Shown: piece after piece, positions 1 through 8,188 of the stretch
Layout of the letters: every line of letters begins with the position of its first letter
How positions within the stretch are numbered: position 1 is the stretch's first letter
NCBI GenBank assembly: GCA_004325065.1
Contig: PITI01000402.1
Coordinates: 1-12,952 of the forward strand
Source of the DNA: Hamiltosporidium magnivora
Taxonomy: Eukaryota > Microsporidia > Dubosqiidae
Length of the DNA stretch: 12,952 nt
Direction of reading: 5' to 3'
The notes under the pieces: generated by a model
What the model saw: only the letters and a program-made list of their open reading frames with translations
What the model was told of the DNA's origin: nothing
Databases searched by the model: none
Made by a program: the position numbers and the translations under genes

Positions 1-443
1 CTCTGTCCAGCCATTTCTTGGCATTCTTTCAAACCTTGTCTGTACTGCAAAAAAAACAATTCGAGGCCATTCCTTCGGGTCGGCTGTTACGGAATCGAAT
101 ATCGTCCGCAATGCCATTAGCCTGTTACCTTCCGGAATAGCTAGAGTACAGGGGCTTGTCATGTCGTACGATGGCTCGCACGCAGAGACTTCAACCAAAG
201 AGGTAACTGTTGCATTAGGCGAAGATAAGGTGTCAAGCCCACTATGAAACATTTTACTGCATGTTTGGCTTGGTGGTGGATGTTTTAGTGTTGTGTAGGA
301 GGAGGAAGGTAGGGAAATCGCCGGTGGGTGTAGCTTACATTTTTGTACCTCACTATCACTCTTCTTCACCTCATCCGCGTCGTTTGCAGCCTTTTTTTGG
401 TATTTTTCGATATTTCGCTGCTAACATTTTTCTTTCTAACCAT
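1..443 (-). CDS. N-terminal part of an unidentified protein, running off the left edge, one frame break
   Basis: Reading leftward, a frame stays open for 140 codons from 420 to the edge of the window. This stretch is close to half G+C, far above its surroundings, so a chance ORF is unlikely. The frame has no early ATG: its first is at 252-250. A better start is the ATG at 443-441, just inside the AT-rich flank. It opens a lysine-rich leader that runs out of frame at an A7 run (T7 on the given strand, 392-398); one more A would join leader and body. The visible protein has a basic start (MVRKKNV), an acidic/lysine segment, Pro-Ser patches (HPPAISLPSS, KHPPPSQT) and, near the edge, an aromatic segment (ADPKEWPRIVFFAVQTRFE). 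I do not recognise it. GC content, a missing CCC start signal and relic-filled surroundings make a retroelement Gag-like protein a guess only. Unknown: whether the break is real or a base-calling error. Confidence 0.5.
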
Positions 444-2881
444 AAAATTTAAATAAATAAAGCAAAAAATTATTAAAAATAATCATTTTGTAATCCAATT
501 TCTGTCTATCTGATATATTTGATTTAAATATAATAGAATAATATATTTTGATGTAACAAACGTCATTATGCAAAATAAATATGTTTTTTGATTGTATATA
601 TTCCTAGTGTTTCTATTATCTTTCTTCATTGTTCTTTTTGTATTCTATGGCTATTTTTTTTAGATTTTTTAAAAAAATTTCATAATACATTTTACCATTA
701 AAAAATCGATCTTTCGGTTCGAAATAAAGGCGAATTCTAAAAATTTAAATTTAAATTTATTATAAGTGTCTCGGATTTATATATTAGAAAGATGAATTTT
801 TTTAAAAAGAATAATTATCAAGTTTAATCTAAATTATAGCAAATCTTTTTTTTATCATTATAGTTCTTTAAATTGAAAATTTGAAATTGTTTTAAGCATA
901 TTTTAAAATAAAAATATAAAATTTTCTCCATCTTAAACTATAATGTTTAGATTGATCATTATTAATAATATATACGCAATTTTGTTAATTAAGCAGGATT
1001 ATTTTGTTTAAATTTCAATCGTGTTTTTATATAATACTAGAATTACTATTTTAAAAAAAGCTAAAAAAAATATTGAGATATGTTTTTGATACAAAGAACT
1101 AATGTTTTTTTTCCTATGTGAAGCCTTTTACCTCAATAGTCTACAAAAATATTTAAATAAGAAATTTATATTTTCTTTTGAGTTATTTTTATTAAGGAGC
1201 TTCTTAATTGGACTAATGGATTCTTTATTAGAACAATTACTTTTGTATTCTAATATCGCCACATGTTTGTGTATCGCATCACGCTGTTCATATATAATAA
1301 TTACAGAAACACACAAAGGTTGCTTAAATTTGAATAAATTAGTAAGAAATCTGCCAAAATATATTTTTATTGTTACATAATCCAGAGATTATGCTTTAAT
1401 GTTACGATCGATGTAGTTAATTGACCATAATCTAAAATTATAATGTGAAGCAACAAATGATAAATGTTATAGAAAATCTCAATTTCCCCGTCATATGAAC
1501 GACGCAGTTATTTCCAAAAATTTCTTAATTATGAGTTTTGGAAAAACACAATCGATTCAGCAGTGCCTTAAAAAAATACTTCATATAACTTACCACGGTT
1601 AACATCACATTTTACGTTTTATATCCTGCGAAGATAAATAACACGTAATAAACAAATAATTAAGAACAATATTGACTGAACAATACTCACAATAAAAAAA
1701 CTGAATAAAATCCTAAACTTGTCGAAGCGCAGTATATTACAAGCGAAAATCCGAAAAAAATAGCTAGCGGAAATCTTACAAGCGCATTTGTCAATTCGCT
1801 ACCAATGAATTAAAGTTATCAACTAAATCGTACCAGTATTTATTGACCAGGTAATAAAACAATATCCTAGTTTTTTTACACATTAAATTGTATAATTTTA
1901 TCGGTAAAATTATAAATAGCACTCATAATAATCAAATTTTATAAAAAAAATACATTTAAAGCGGCGAATAATAAGACAGATATATTAAAACATAATTAAA
2001 GAAGTAAAACAGATTACAGTAAAGTCAAACAAGCCAAATATCTAGCTTTTATATATTTTTCTTGGTCATATTGACGTGAAAACACTACACTAGCAAATAA
2101 TTAAAAAATGTTAAAGGTTTAAGCATAAAGAACAAAAATTAGTAAAAACCAGCCAATATTACCAACATTACGAGGCTTTTAAACATAATTACGCAATTCA
2201 GACGATGGATATGAGTATTTAATGTAAACAAATTCAGATAAATCTTGTTATTGCGGAAATAACCATGATATAATGACTGCTTTAGATTAATCTTTCACAT
2301 TCTGGATATGAACAGAAAGTTTATATTTAAGGTACTGTTAAAAACCAAGCCACCAAAAGAACTGTGAACGTGGTTGGAATTCAAATTTTCTTTGAACATG
2401 CGCTAGGTATCAGACAAATATACGATGAAAAAGTGTTTGTATAGGAATTAGCGAGAAATCTGTAAGATTATGTTATTTCTTTTATTACATAAAGACCAAC
2501 ATCTTCACATAATCAAAGAAATGTGAGGCTTACCAAAAAATTATATGCAAGCTTGCAATAGATCTGAGCATGCCTTGCAGCCGAAGCTAGCTCGATTTAC
2601 CCGTGCATATCGGCTTTAACTACAATTAAATTAAATGGAACAATTTTGAAGCATAGATAGACATATTCTGAGGTCGTATAGCCCAAAATACGTCAATACG
2701 AAGCAGATGTAGATTATGAAAAATATTCATTAACCCTGAAATAAAAAGAATATTCGAATAACACAGGTCAAAACATCGAGTTGTCATTATGATTATAATC
2801 TAGATATCGAGCATATATTATTTAGTAAAATCGATGTTCTAACCCCGGGTGTTTAAGTACTGAGATATGTAGTTGGCTCGT
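444..2881. other. Long AT-rich stretch without a supportable gene
   Basis: About 2.4 kb of AT-rich sequence. Overlapping short ORFs lie on opposite strands at 1102-1380 (+) and 1128-1316 (-); neither has a domain, a CCC-type start signal or a clear composition bias, so I call neither. From 2560 to 2620 and again beyond about 2840 the GC content rises, which may mark further decayed coding DNA, but I could not recover a convincing frame. The only simple repeat I noted is at 741-758. Confidence 0.6.
741..758. repeat. Three tandem AAATTT units
   Basis: Three perfect head-to-tail copies of the palindromic hexamer AAATTT. An AAATTT-like element has been described upstream of microsporidian genes, but there is no start codon with a credible ORF close by on either strand, so this is probably ordinary AT-rich sequence. 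Confidence 0.6.
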
Positions 2882-3223
2882 ATGAAAACGGATGCTAGTG
2901 TATATTTCCTTCGTTTAAAATCAAATCCCGATGATGCGGGTTCACTTATGAGAGTGTTCGATACCAATAAAAACTAAAAAAGGGAAAATGTTGACTATTA
3001 TCTAAAAAAATCTTTGGAAAGTCGTGCCCAAAGTGGTAGATATAGCTTTTTAATAGAATGCGACAGCAAACATATAATTGTTTGCAAAAATCGTATTAAA
3101 AAGTATGGTTATGATAAATTTTCTCGTTTTGACAACAAAAGAAATATTAAAGGTTATTTATCAACATACAGCTTTTATATCTTAAGAGTATTTTTCATTT
3201 TTTTTTATATTGTAGCCTATTAA
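2882..3223 (+). pseudogene. Coding relic with one internal stop, unknown family
   Basis: From the ATG at 2882 one frame runs 113 codons to the TAA at 3221-3223, with a single internal TAA at 2975-2977. Before the stop it reads MKTDASVYFLRLKSNPDDAG and continues to about residue 31; after it comes a mixed, protein-like segment (SLESRAQSGRYSFLIECDSK) and a hydrophobic tail (YILRVFFIFFYIVAY) that could be a membrane segment or just drift in T-rich DNA. GC is higher than in the flanks over the first two thirds. An in-frame TAG at 2870-2872 limits upstream extension. I recognise no domain. In DNA this AT-rich an open run of about 80 codons is not rare, so a chance ORF remains possible; the non-random composition around residues 40-75 is the main argument for a dead gene. 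Confidence 0.3.
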
Positions 3224-4420
3224 AGCTAGTATTTGTTTCATATATAATTCCTCAAATATAAAAATTAGAAAATTAAGAAAACATAGAAAGTTGAAAAATA
3301 AAATATAAAAGTTATAAGCAAAGATTAGGAGTGATTAATGATATTTGAATGTGTAAAATTGATACACTATATCATCTTCAGGCTTTGTATAGAAATATCG
3401 TTTTCTATTTACGGAATGTGGTCCAAATTAATTGTTTCAAATAAAATTACATAGAATTATATGTAGCGCGACTAAAGCCTGAAAGAAAAAAAATAAAAAG
3501 TACACTTCTAGCAGCGCTGCGCGGAGGCCAACATCACATTAAAAAGCCTATAATATACTGATTGCATACTACTTCTGGGTTTTTTAGCTTGTTCCTTTTC
3601 CTACAAACGAAACACAACCCACGAGTGAATCAAAGCTTCGCCAAGTTATAGGCGTTTATAAGGCATTTTTTTGATTAGTTAGGTTTTCAGCTCAAAGCAA
3701 ACTTTATTTTTAAGGACAAAGAGTGCTCCGACCGAAGATCGAAACAATCCCTTTGGAAGTAAATTCAGATATTCTCGCCACTAGATTATTCGCGTAATTC
3801 AAAGTTTACCAAGGAAAAATGGAATCGCTACTGGCATATAGTATAGAATCTTAAACTATTCTTGTATGCCAGATAATTACAAAGCATATACATAGAAACT
3901 GATTAGAGCCAATTAATTGTTTAGATATTTATATTATTCACATAGCTCTCCCAAAAAATATAAAAATTTAATTTTTGCTTAACGTTTTAGTTGAAAGGAG
4001 GACAGCCATTTAAAATACTATCTGGTTTGCAATGAGTATATGAAATTTGTGTGAAGACAATATTTTGATTTTTAGTAGGACTAAAACTCCACTTATTTTC
4101 CATTGATCATAGGAGTTTGTATAAAGAGGTTTACGAAATGGCAAATATTTTTCTAAAAATAAATTTTGTAGTTCTTTATGCAACTAGATAGCTGCCCAAC
4201 TTTTATGTGATCACACTGTAAAGCATGGAAATTCAACTTTTCTCACTCGGTTTAGAGGACTTGGCATCCAAAAGCTATATATACAAGTCCCTTTAAAGCC
4301 AGGAAAGTTAAGTAGCCGGATATACTTGTTGGTAGGACATTTCACTGACCAGTTTAATCACATGTAGGTCACTGAGATATATTTTAGCTGGAAGTTTTCA
4401 AATTTGGAAAGTGTAGAGTG
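3224..4420. other. AT-rich spacer with GC-richer islands, no intact gene
   Basis: No intact gene is visible. GC-richer patches near 3510-3530, 3595-3860 and from 4240 onward interrupt the AT-rich background and probably mark decayed coding DNA. The patch at 3590-3857 and the one after 4420 are described separately; for the others no frame could be supported. Confidence 0.55.
3590..3857 (+). pseudogene. Doubtful coding relic, possibly retroelement-derived
   Basis: One plus frame (codons beginning at 3590) reads through with three internal stops, at 3674-3676, 3713-3715 and 3797-3799, before ending at 3855-3857. Between the stops it is protein-like: SESKLRQVIGVYKAFF, then LVRFSAQSKLYF, then RPKIETIPLEVNSDILATRL. 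The first two pieces resemble, with one gap, the segment just after the palm of LTR-retrotransposon reverse transcriptases, where a K-L-R-x-F-x-G-x-x-N-Y-Y-R block is followed by F-S-x-x-x-x-P-L-Y. The third piece does not clearly match the expected RNase H start. The likeness is short and was found by eye, so this may equally be a relic of another gene. The order (this block upstream of the fingers/palm relic near 4421) excludes both being one undisturbed copy. Confidence 0.22.
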
Positions 4421-4615
4421 AGTGGGAACGCAGCATGGTCTTGGGCCTATTGCGGGTTTCGATATACTATCACATTCGATGCAAGGACACTAACGAACTC
4501 CGGGAAACCACCTCGTCCAATTGATTTGGTTCTACACCTCTTTTAGATGAAAGGCTATGGGATTTAGGTATCGTAGGAATAGCGATGGTGTGCTAGAGGA
4601 GCAGTTATTTATGTT
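4421..4615 (+). pseudogene. Decayed reverse transcriptase of LTR-retrotransposon (Ty3-like) type
   Basis: A single plus frame carries, in the right order, a chain of reverse-transcriptase landmarks from the fingers and early palm. GFRYTITFDARTLT (D at 4478-4480) matches the pattern basic-x-R-x-x-(V/I)-D-x-R-x-L-N. Then comes PPRPIDLVLHLF, matching P-x-P-x-(I/D)-D-x-x-L-x-x-L. After a stop at 4544-4546 comes KGYGI, and then V, E and R at the spacing of K-G-Y-x-x-I-x-V-x-x-E-x-R. Further stops at 4565, 4574 and 4580 show it is dead. The region between the P-x-P-I-D block and KGY is about a dozen residues shorter than usual, so a deletion is likely. The catalytic Y-x-D-D part is not found downstream; the sequence turns AT-rich before the next gene. 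Family assignment rests on these motifs read by eye. Confidence 0.42.
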
Positions 4616-4731
4616 AAACCTAGAACTGCTTCAATGGCATGAAAACAATATAAAGGTTTCAACTGTTTTTAATGCGTTGGATAATTTTAAATAAATTTCT
4701 TACCATTTTTACATTAAAGATTTTTTCCGAA

Positions 4732-4740
4732 CCCCTTTAA
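4732..4740 (+). promoter_or_regulatory. CCCC pre-start signal
   Basis: A run of four C (4732-4735) stands five bases before the ATG at 4741, after an A/T-rich leader. CCC-like motifs directly before the start codon are a known feature of microsporidian genes and are thought to mark the transcription start, giving a very short leader. It supports 4741 as the start. The same arrangement precedes the next gene. Confidence 0.6.
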
Positions 4741-5304
4741 ATGAACGAAAATCCAATCATACAAGATATAAATGAACCAAGAATAAAACTGGAACTCAAA
4801 AACAATAAACTAATAAATATTACAGTAGATACAATCTATGAACTGTTAAGAGATATAAAGGACCCCGAACATCCAAATACACTTGAAGATCTTGGAATAA
4901 TAAATAAAAGCGGTATAAAAATTGGAGTAATAGAATCTTCAAATATAGGAGAAATAGAATCTTCGGTAGAAAAGCAAGATTTTTTATCAAACAATGATAA
5001 AAATGAAATGTTTTTATTTAAAAAGGGTGTCTCCATCACAGATTATGGACTACCGATCAATTATATTGATATAAGTTTTGTACCAACTATACCACATTGT
5101 TCTATGGCTGCTTTGATTGGATTAAGCATAAAAAGGCAGCTTATGAAATTCGTTGATGAGAAATATTGGATACGTGTTTACATAGCAGCCGAAACACATG
5201 TTAATGAATTGGCATTAAATAAACAATTAAATGATAAGGATAGAGTTATGGCAGCATTTGAAAATGAAGCTATTGTTGATTTGATAGATATGTGTTTACC
5301 ATAA
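4741..5304 (+). CDS. MIP18/CIAO2-family cytosolic iron-sulfur assembly protein
   Basis: 187 residues, intact. Members of this family (CIAO2A/B in animals, Cia2 in yeast) work in the cytosolic iron-sulfur assembly targeting complex with CIAO1 and MMS19, handing Fe-S clusters to cytosolic and nuclear proteins such as DNA-repair and replication enzymes. Landmarks: helix and DPEHPNTLEDLGI (residues 41-53), the family signature; FVPTIPHCSMAALIGLSI (113-130), containing the conserved reactive cysteine at 120; then ETHVNELALNKQLNDKDRV (151-169) and a short tail ending DMCLP. Residues 1-28 are a variable leader. Between the first strand (about 58-64) and the second (about 108-114) lies an extra stretch of roughly 40 polar residues that animal and yeast relatives lack as far as I recall. 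No intron is needed. The start is supported by the CCCC signal just upstream. The family call is secure; choosing between the CIAO2A and CIAO2B branches is not possible here. Confidence 0.95.
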   Translation: MNENPIIQDINEPRIKLELKNNKLINITVDTIYELLRDIKDPEHPNTLEDLGIINKSGIKIGVIESSNIGEIESSVEKQDFLSNNDKNEMFLFKKGVSITDYGLPINYIDISFVPTIPHCSMAALIGLSIKRQLMKFVDEKYWIRVYIAAETHVNELALNKQLNDKDRVMAAFENEAIVDLIDMCLP

Positions 5305-5917
5305 TTGTGTATTAAATTAATATTTTGCAAATTTAAAGGTTTGGTATCGAGATCTAACGCTGACTAGACAAGAAAAGGGGGTAAAACTTGTCATACATGA
5401 AATAGAGATATATGAATTAATATTCCTTTACCACTAAGATAATGTATTGAGAAAGATAATTTAGCCCATGAACAACATAATAAGTGAATTTCATTGTATT
5501 GACTTAAAGTGTAAAACACGACTCAAATACAAAGATCGGATTAAAAAAACGCGAAAGAAGCAGAATAAAGAATACAAATCGAGTCAGAATAATTCATTAT
5601 TAAACAATTTTATAGCCGAAATAATTATTTCTTATTTTTAGTTCAAATTTTTACATTGGTTTTATTCTGTATCTGGTTATAGTTTGATAATTATATCATA
5701 GATTTCTTTAAAAAATCTGGTATTAAAATCCATTTTGGAGATCTTAGATTTATATTTGAATTAGAGAGAGTATAAATTTTTTATAATATCTATAGAATAA
5801 TAAAATGATCTGCAATTTTCTTTATCATATTAACGAAATTGGAATTCTTTTGATTTTCTTTACCCAAAAATATTTTTTCCAATTTTTTAATATTTTTATT
5901 TAATTTTACACCCATAA
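5305..5917. other. Intergenic spacer between the two live genes
   Basis: 613 bp, strongly AT-rich, with no ORF worth naming on either strand. A 6-bp inverted repeat (GACAAG at 5367-5372, CTTGTC at 5387-5392) flanks a G-rich loop, too weak to call a terminator. The last 70 bases are almost pure A/T and lead into the CCC signal of the next gene. Confidence 0.6.
5911..5917 (+). promoter_or_regulatory. CCC pre-start signal
   Basis: CCC at 5911-5913 stands four bases before the ATG at 5918, inside an otherwise A/T-only leader. Position and context match the signal before the CIAO2-family gene, and it fixes 5918 as the likely start. Its own copy of the signal suggests this gene is transcribed on its own rather than as a read-through from upstream. 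Confidence 0.6.
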
Positions 5918-6469
5918 ATGTCTAAGACGCCGTATGAAACATATGATAGTATTTTAACAGAAATACAATCATTTCCTTTGGACTTTCAACACCATTCCAA
6001 AAAAATAATAGAAATAGAGAAAATTTGTTCAAAATTAAAATTAAAAATTTCAAAAAAAACAAAAATTCTATTAAAAAAACCAAATCCAATACTTCTGAAA
6101 AAAATAAAGAAATATACATTGCGCATTGTAAAACTTATAGATAAACGTATTAAAATTACGAAAGAAATTAGTGAAATTACAAAAAAATACTTGAATATAA
6201 TTGAGAATAAAATGAGCACTAATGGTGTAGAAAATGATAATTTACCAACATTGCAACAAAATATTTCTTCTGTTATAAAAGCAGGTACGTTTCAGAATTC
6301 TGATAAAAATAAAAAAAAGAAGTACTGTACATGTAAAATGCCATCTTATGGTGATATGATATGTTGTGATTCTTTGGAATGTAAAATTAAATGGTTTCAT
6401 TTCGAATGTGTTGGTATAGTAACTGCACCAAAATCAAAGTGGTATTGTAATGCATGTAAAGACAAATAA
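5918..6469 (+). CDS. ING-family histone reader with C-terminal PHD finger
   Basis: 183 residues, intact. ING proteins are subunits of histone acetyltransferase or deacetylase complexes (Yng2 in yeast NuA4, for example) and read histone H3 trimethylated on lysine 4 in the nucleus. The N-terminus (YDSILTEIQSFPLDFQHHSK, 9-28) fits the ING helical domain. Residues 29-97 form a lysine/isoleucine-rich, probably coiled-coil stretch, followed by a polar linker. The PHD finger covers 135-180 with a full C4HC3 ligand set: C137, C139, C150, C155, H161, C164, C177, C180. The methyl-lysine pocket looks complete: Y136, M147 and W159 stand at ING spacing, and D151 can contact H3 arginine 2. C149 replaces the usual glycine before the third ligand. 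Only three residues follow the finger, so the polybasic tail of some animal INGs is missing. It is shorter than yeast or animal members. Which ING paralogue it represents cannot be told. Confidence 0.93.
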   Translation: MSKTPYETYDSILTEIQSFPLDFQHHSKKIIEIEKICSKLKLKISKKTKILLKKPNPILLKKIKKYTLRIVKLIDKRIKITKEISEITKKYLNIIENKMSTNGVENDNLPTLQQNISSVIKAGTFQNSDKNKKKKYCTCKMPSYGDMICCDSLECKIKWFHFECVGIVTAPKSKWYCNACKDK

Positions 6470-7110
6470 TTAAATTTTCTACTATAAACATACGAATCTT
6501 TATTTCGTTTCAATATATTTAACATTTGAAGATTAGAAATGTTTCTTAATAAAATCTTCTGATAGTATAAAACAAACAATTTTTGAATTTTTTTTCGATG
6601 AAATTTCATTATATTTTAAACTTTCTCAAGTTTGAGACATTTCTTCTCCTTTTTTGAAAAATTTTTTAATTGGATAATAGATATTACGAGCTAATAACTC
6701 GATACGTCTATTAAATCCTTTATTTTCTAAACATTTTTGGACCAAATTATAAACTATTTTCGTTTAATGGCCTCGAATATTTAGAAAACGCAAACATTTT
6801 TCGGAATTAATAGAATTCGCGTCGAAACACGCTTATATATTTTGATTTTCTACAAAAAAAACTTTAAATTGAATTGCTGAAGATTAAATCTAGGTTTGTA
6901 TGTGCTTTATTACGCTTCCGTGTTGATTTCTATAAGCTTTATTTATTTTTACAAAAAAATGTTGTTCATAAAACTAGCTGTCGCCGTGAAAACAAAAATA
7001 CTGTAAAAAGTGTCAAAATAATCTCTTATATCTCGATATTGTTGGTGTATTTTTTTTATTAAGACATTACTTGACAGGCAAATGACTATAACTCAATAAA
7101 AAGTCTAATT
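6470..7110. other. AT-rich spacer downstream of the ING gene
   Basis: No gene can be supported. Around 6880-7060 both strands have open frames of 35-62 codons (plus: an open run without a proper ATG start; minus: 7050 down to about 6958), with no recognisable motif. The minus one lies downstream of, and in line with, the broken minus-strand relic at 7111-7427, so it might be part of the same dead gene. Confidence 0.5.
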
Positions 7111-7427
7111 TCAATGATTCTTCTTTCCAGTTTGAAAACTGTCGAACTTCTGAGTACCAATTATTACATTATTTTCAGTATAATAATTTGGTTTGGTATT
7201 TATAGAAGTTACCGGCTTGATTGATAAATTAGACTCATATAAAGCAGACCAAGGCTCATGGTGATTCTTTAATCCCATCTCATCCAAATTAAACTTGCAA
7301 AGCCCCTAAAAATAATGGATCATGGTAATTATACGGTTCTCAATTTATGAGCACCGAAGGTAAATGATTGAACACAGTTGTTCCATGTAAGGTAAAAAAA
7401 TTGGTTTGTTACGAATTTACTGTTATG
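7111..7427 (-). pseudogene. Broken or spliced minus-strand coding relic, unknown family
   Basis: Two minus-strand open segments lie end to end. The first, 7427 to 7332, has no ATG and includes YLTWNNCVQSFTFGAHKLRT. The second, 7305 to the TGA at 7113-7111, holds 64 codons, with an ATG at 7278-7276 opening MGLKNHHEPWSALYESNLSI; its composition is varied and protein-like. Between them, 7334-7306 begins GTATAA and ends TTTTAG. This is 29 bases, and removing it keeps the frame, as a short microsporidian intron would. However, the usual GTAAGT donor is not there and exon 1 has no start codon, so a dead gene with indels explains it equally well. A third frame in the gap also reads well (PYNYHDPLFLGALQ), which favours frameshifts over an intron. 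I do not recognise the protein. Confidence 0.33.
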
Positions 7428-7746
7428 CTACATAAAAAAATATTAATATCAACATTTTTAATACATTTTTTTTAGCTATTTCTTGAAGTTTTTTTTGCTA
7501 ATTATCCTTTCAAAGTATGGTTTACATGTTCGAAGTGATTTTGATTTTTTGAATTATGTAAATTTTATAGATAAATTTGGTTCACAAGCCATCCAAGAAC
7601 CTTAAAAGAATGATTTGCAATATACGGCAGTTATTTTATCTTGTTTCATACAAAACAAAAAAAATTTCAAACCGAAATTTTAATCAATCTTTTATCTGAT
7701 TGCGAAATCTCGAAACTATTTTTGAGTATTTGTAGTATATTTACTA

Positions 7747-8169
7747 ATGTCAATTTTGTTGTATATCAGCCATATTAGACGTTTTGATCTATTTATCTTC
7801 AAAGGTCTATACAAAATTCATATAATGATTATCTATTTTGGAATACGGTCAATTATACTGGCTAGGTTGTTTTTAAATCAAAATCTATTGTATGAAAACA
7901 ACTTAAACATATGCAATTTGGTATACTTTGGATATTTCATAGTATTTCCGAAAGTCGATGCCATCCTTTTATTTAAGTTAATATTTACAAACGCATTCTT
8001 TTTTGTAATGATATGTCAATTACGAGTGGTTGCAAAGCTAAAAATAACCGTAATGCATGTTTATATTCCTGAAGTAGATACAAGCCAACCAAGGGTGAAG
8101 CCTTTTGGTTTTACATTAAAACTTTCTTTTCTTCTTTTGTGTCTATACTGGGTAATGACGGATTCTTAA
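7747..8169 (+). CDS. Hypothetical 140-residue ORF, hydrophobic, status uncertain
   Basis: An uninterrupted 140-codon frame, rich in Ile, Leu and Phe. Residues about 1-100 include several hydrophobic runs (for example IMIIYFGIRSIILARLFL and LLFKLIFTNAFFFVMI) that could be membrane segments. The end is more polar (VYIPEVDTSQPRVKPFGF) before another hydrophobic run and the stop at 8167-8169. For DNA this AT-rich a random frame of this length is unlikely, which is the chief argument for it. Against it: no CCC signal before the ATG, no recognised family, and the high Phe/Ile/Leu content expected of any T-rich strand. The opposite strand also has a short open run near 8160-8065 (KPKGFTLGWLVSTSGI), so the open frame could be the complement of another relic. 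Confidence 0.28.
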   Translation: MSILLYISHIRRFDLFIFKGLYKIHIMIIYFGIRSIILARLFLNQNLLYENNLNICNLVYFGYFIVFPKVDAILLFKLIFTNAFFFVMICQLRVVAKLKITVMHVYIPEVDTSQPRVKPFGFTLKLSFLLLCLYWVMTDS

Positions 8170-8188
8170 ATATGTACAAAACATTCTG

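Noticed and set aside
261..452. 63-codon plus ORF
   Set aside because: Lies antisense to the GC-rich minus coding frame at 1-443, whose composition is more protein-like.
711..729. GGTTCGAAAT resembling a tRNA T-arm
   Set aside because: Only four stem pairs can form and no anticodon arm, D-arm or acceptor stem fits around it.
1102..1380. 92-codon plus ORF overlapping a 62-codon minus ORF (1128-1316)
   Set aside because: No domain, no start signal, and both strands are open over the same bases, as expected by chance in AT-rich DNA. Neither can be preferred.
2560..2620. GC-richer patch as an integrase or other gene relic
   Set aside because: All frames contain stops and no motif could be recognised.
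4836..5039. 67-codon minus ORF
   Set aside because: Complement of the CIAO2-family gene.
5367..5392. Hairpin after the CIAO2-family gene as a terminator
   Set aside because: Only six paired bases with a 14-base loop, and the organism is evidently a eukaryote, so a bacterial-type terminator is not expected.
5922..6219. Two overlapping minus ORFs (5922-6119 and 5986-6219)
   Set aside because: Phe/Ile-rich complements of the lysine-rich coiled-coil part of the ING gene.
6397..6609. 70-codon minus ORF
   Set aside because: Overlaps the PHD finger on the opposite strand and has no domain of its own.
6874..7062. 62-codon plus ORF
   Set aside because: Starts at a TTG, has no domain or start signal, and the minus strand is also open there.
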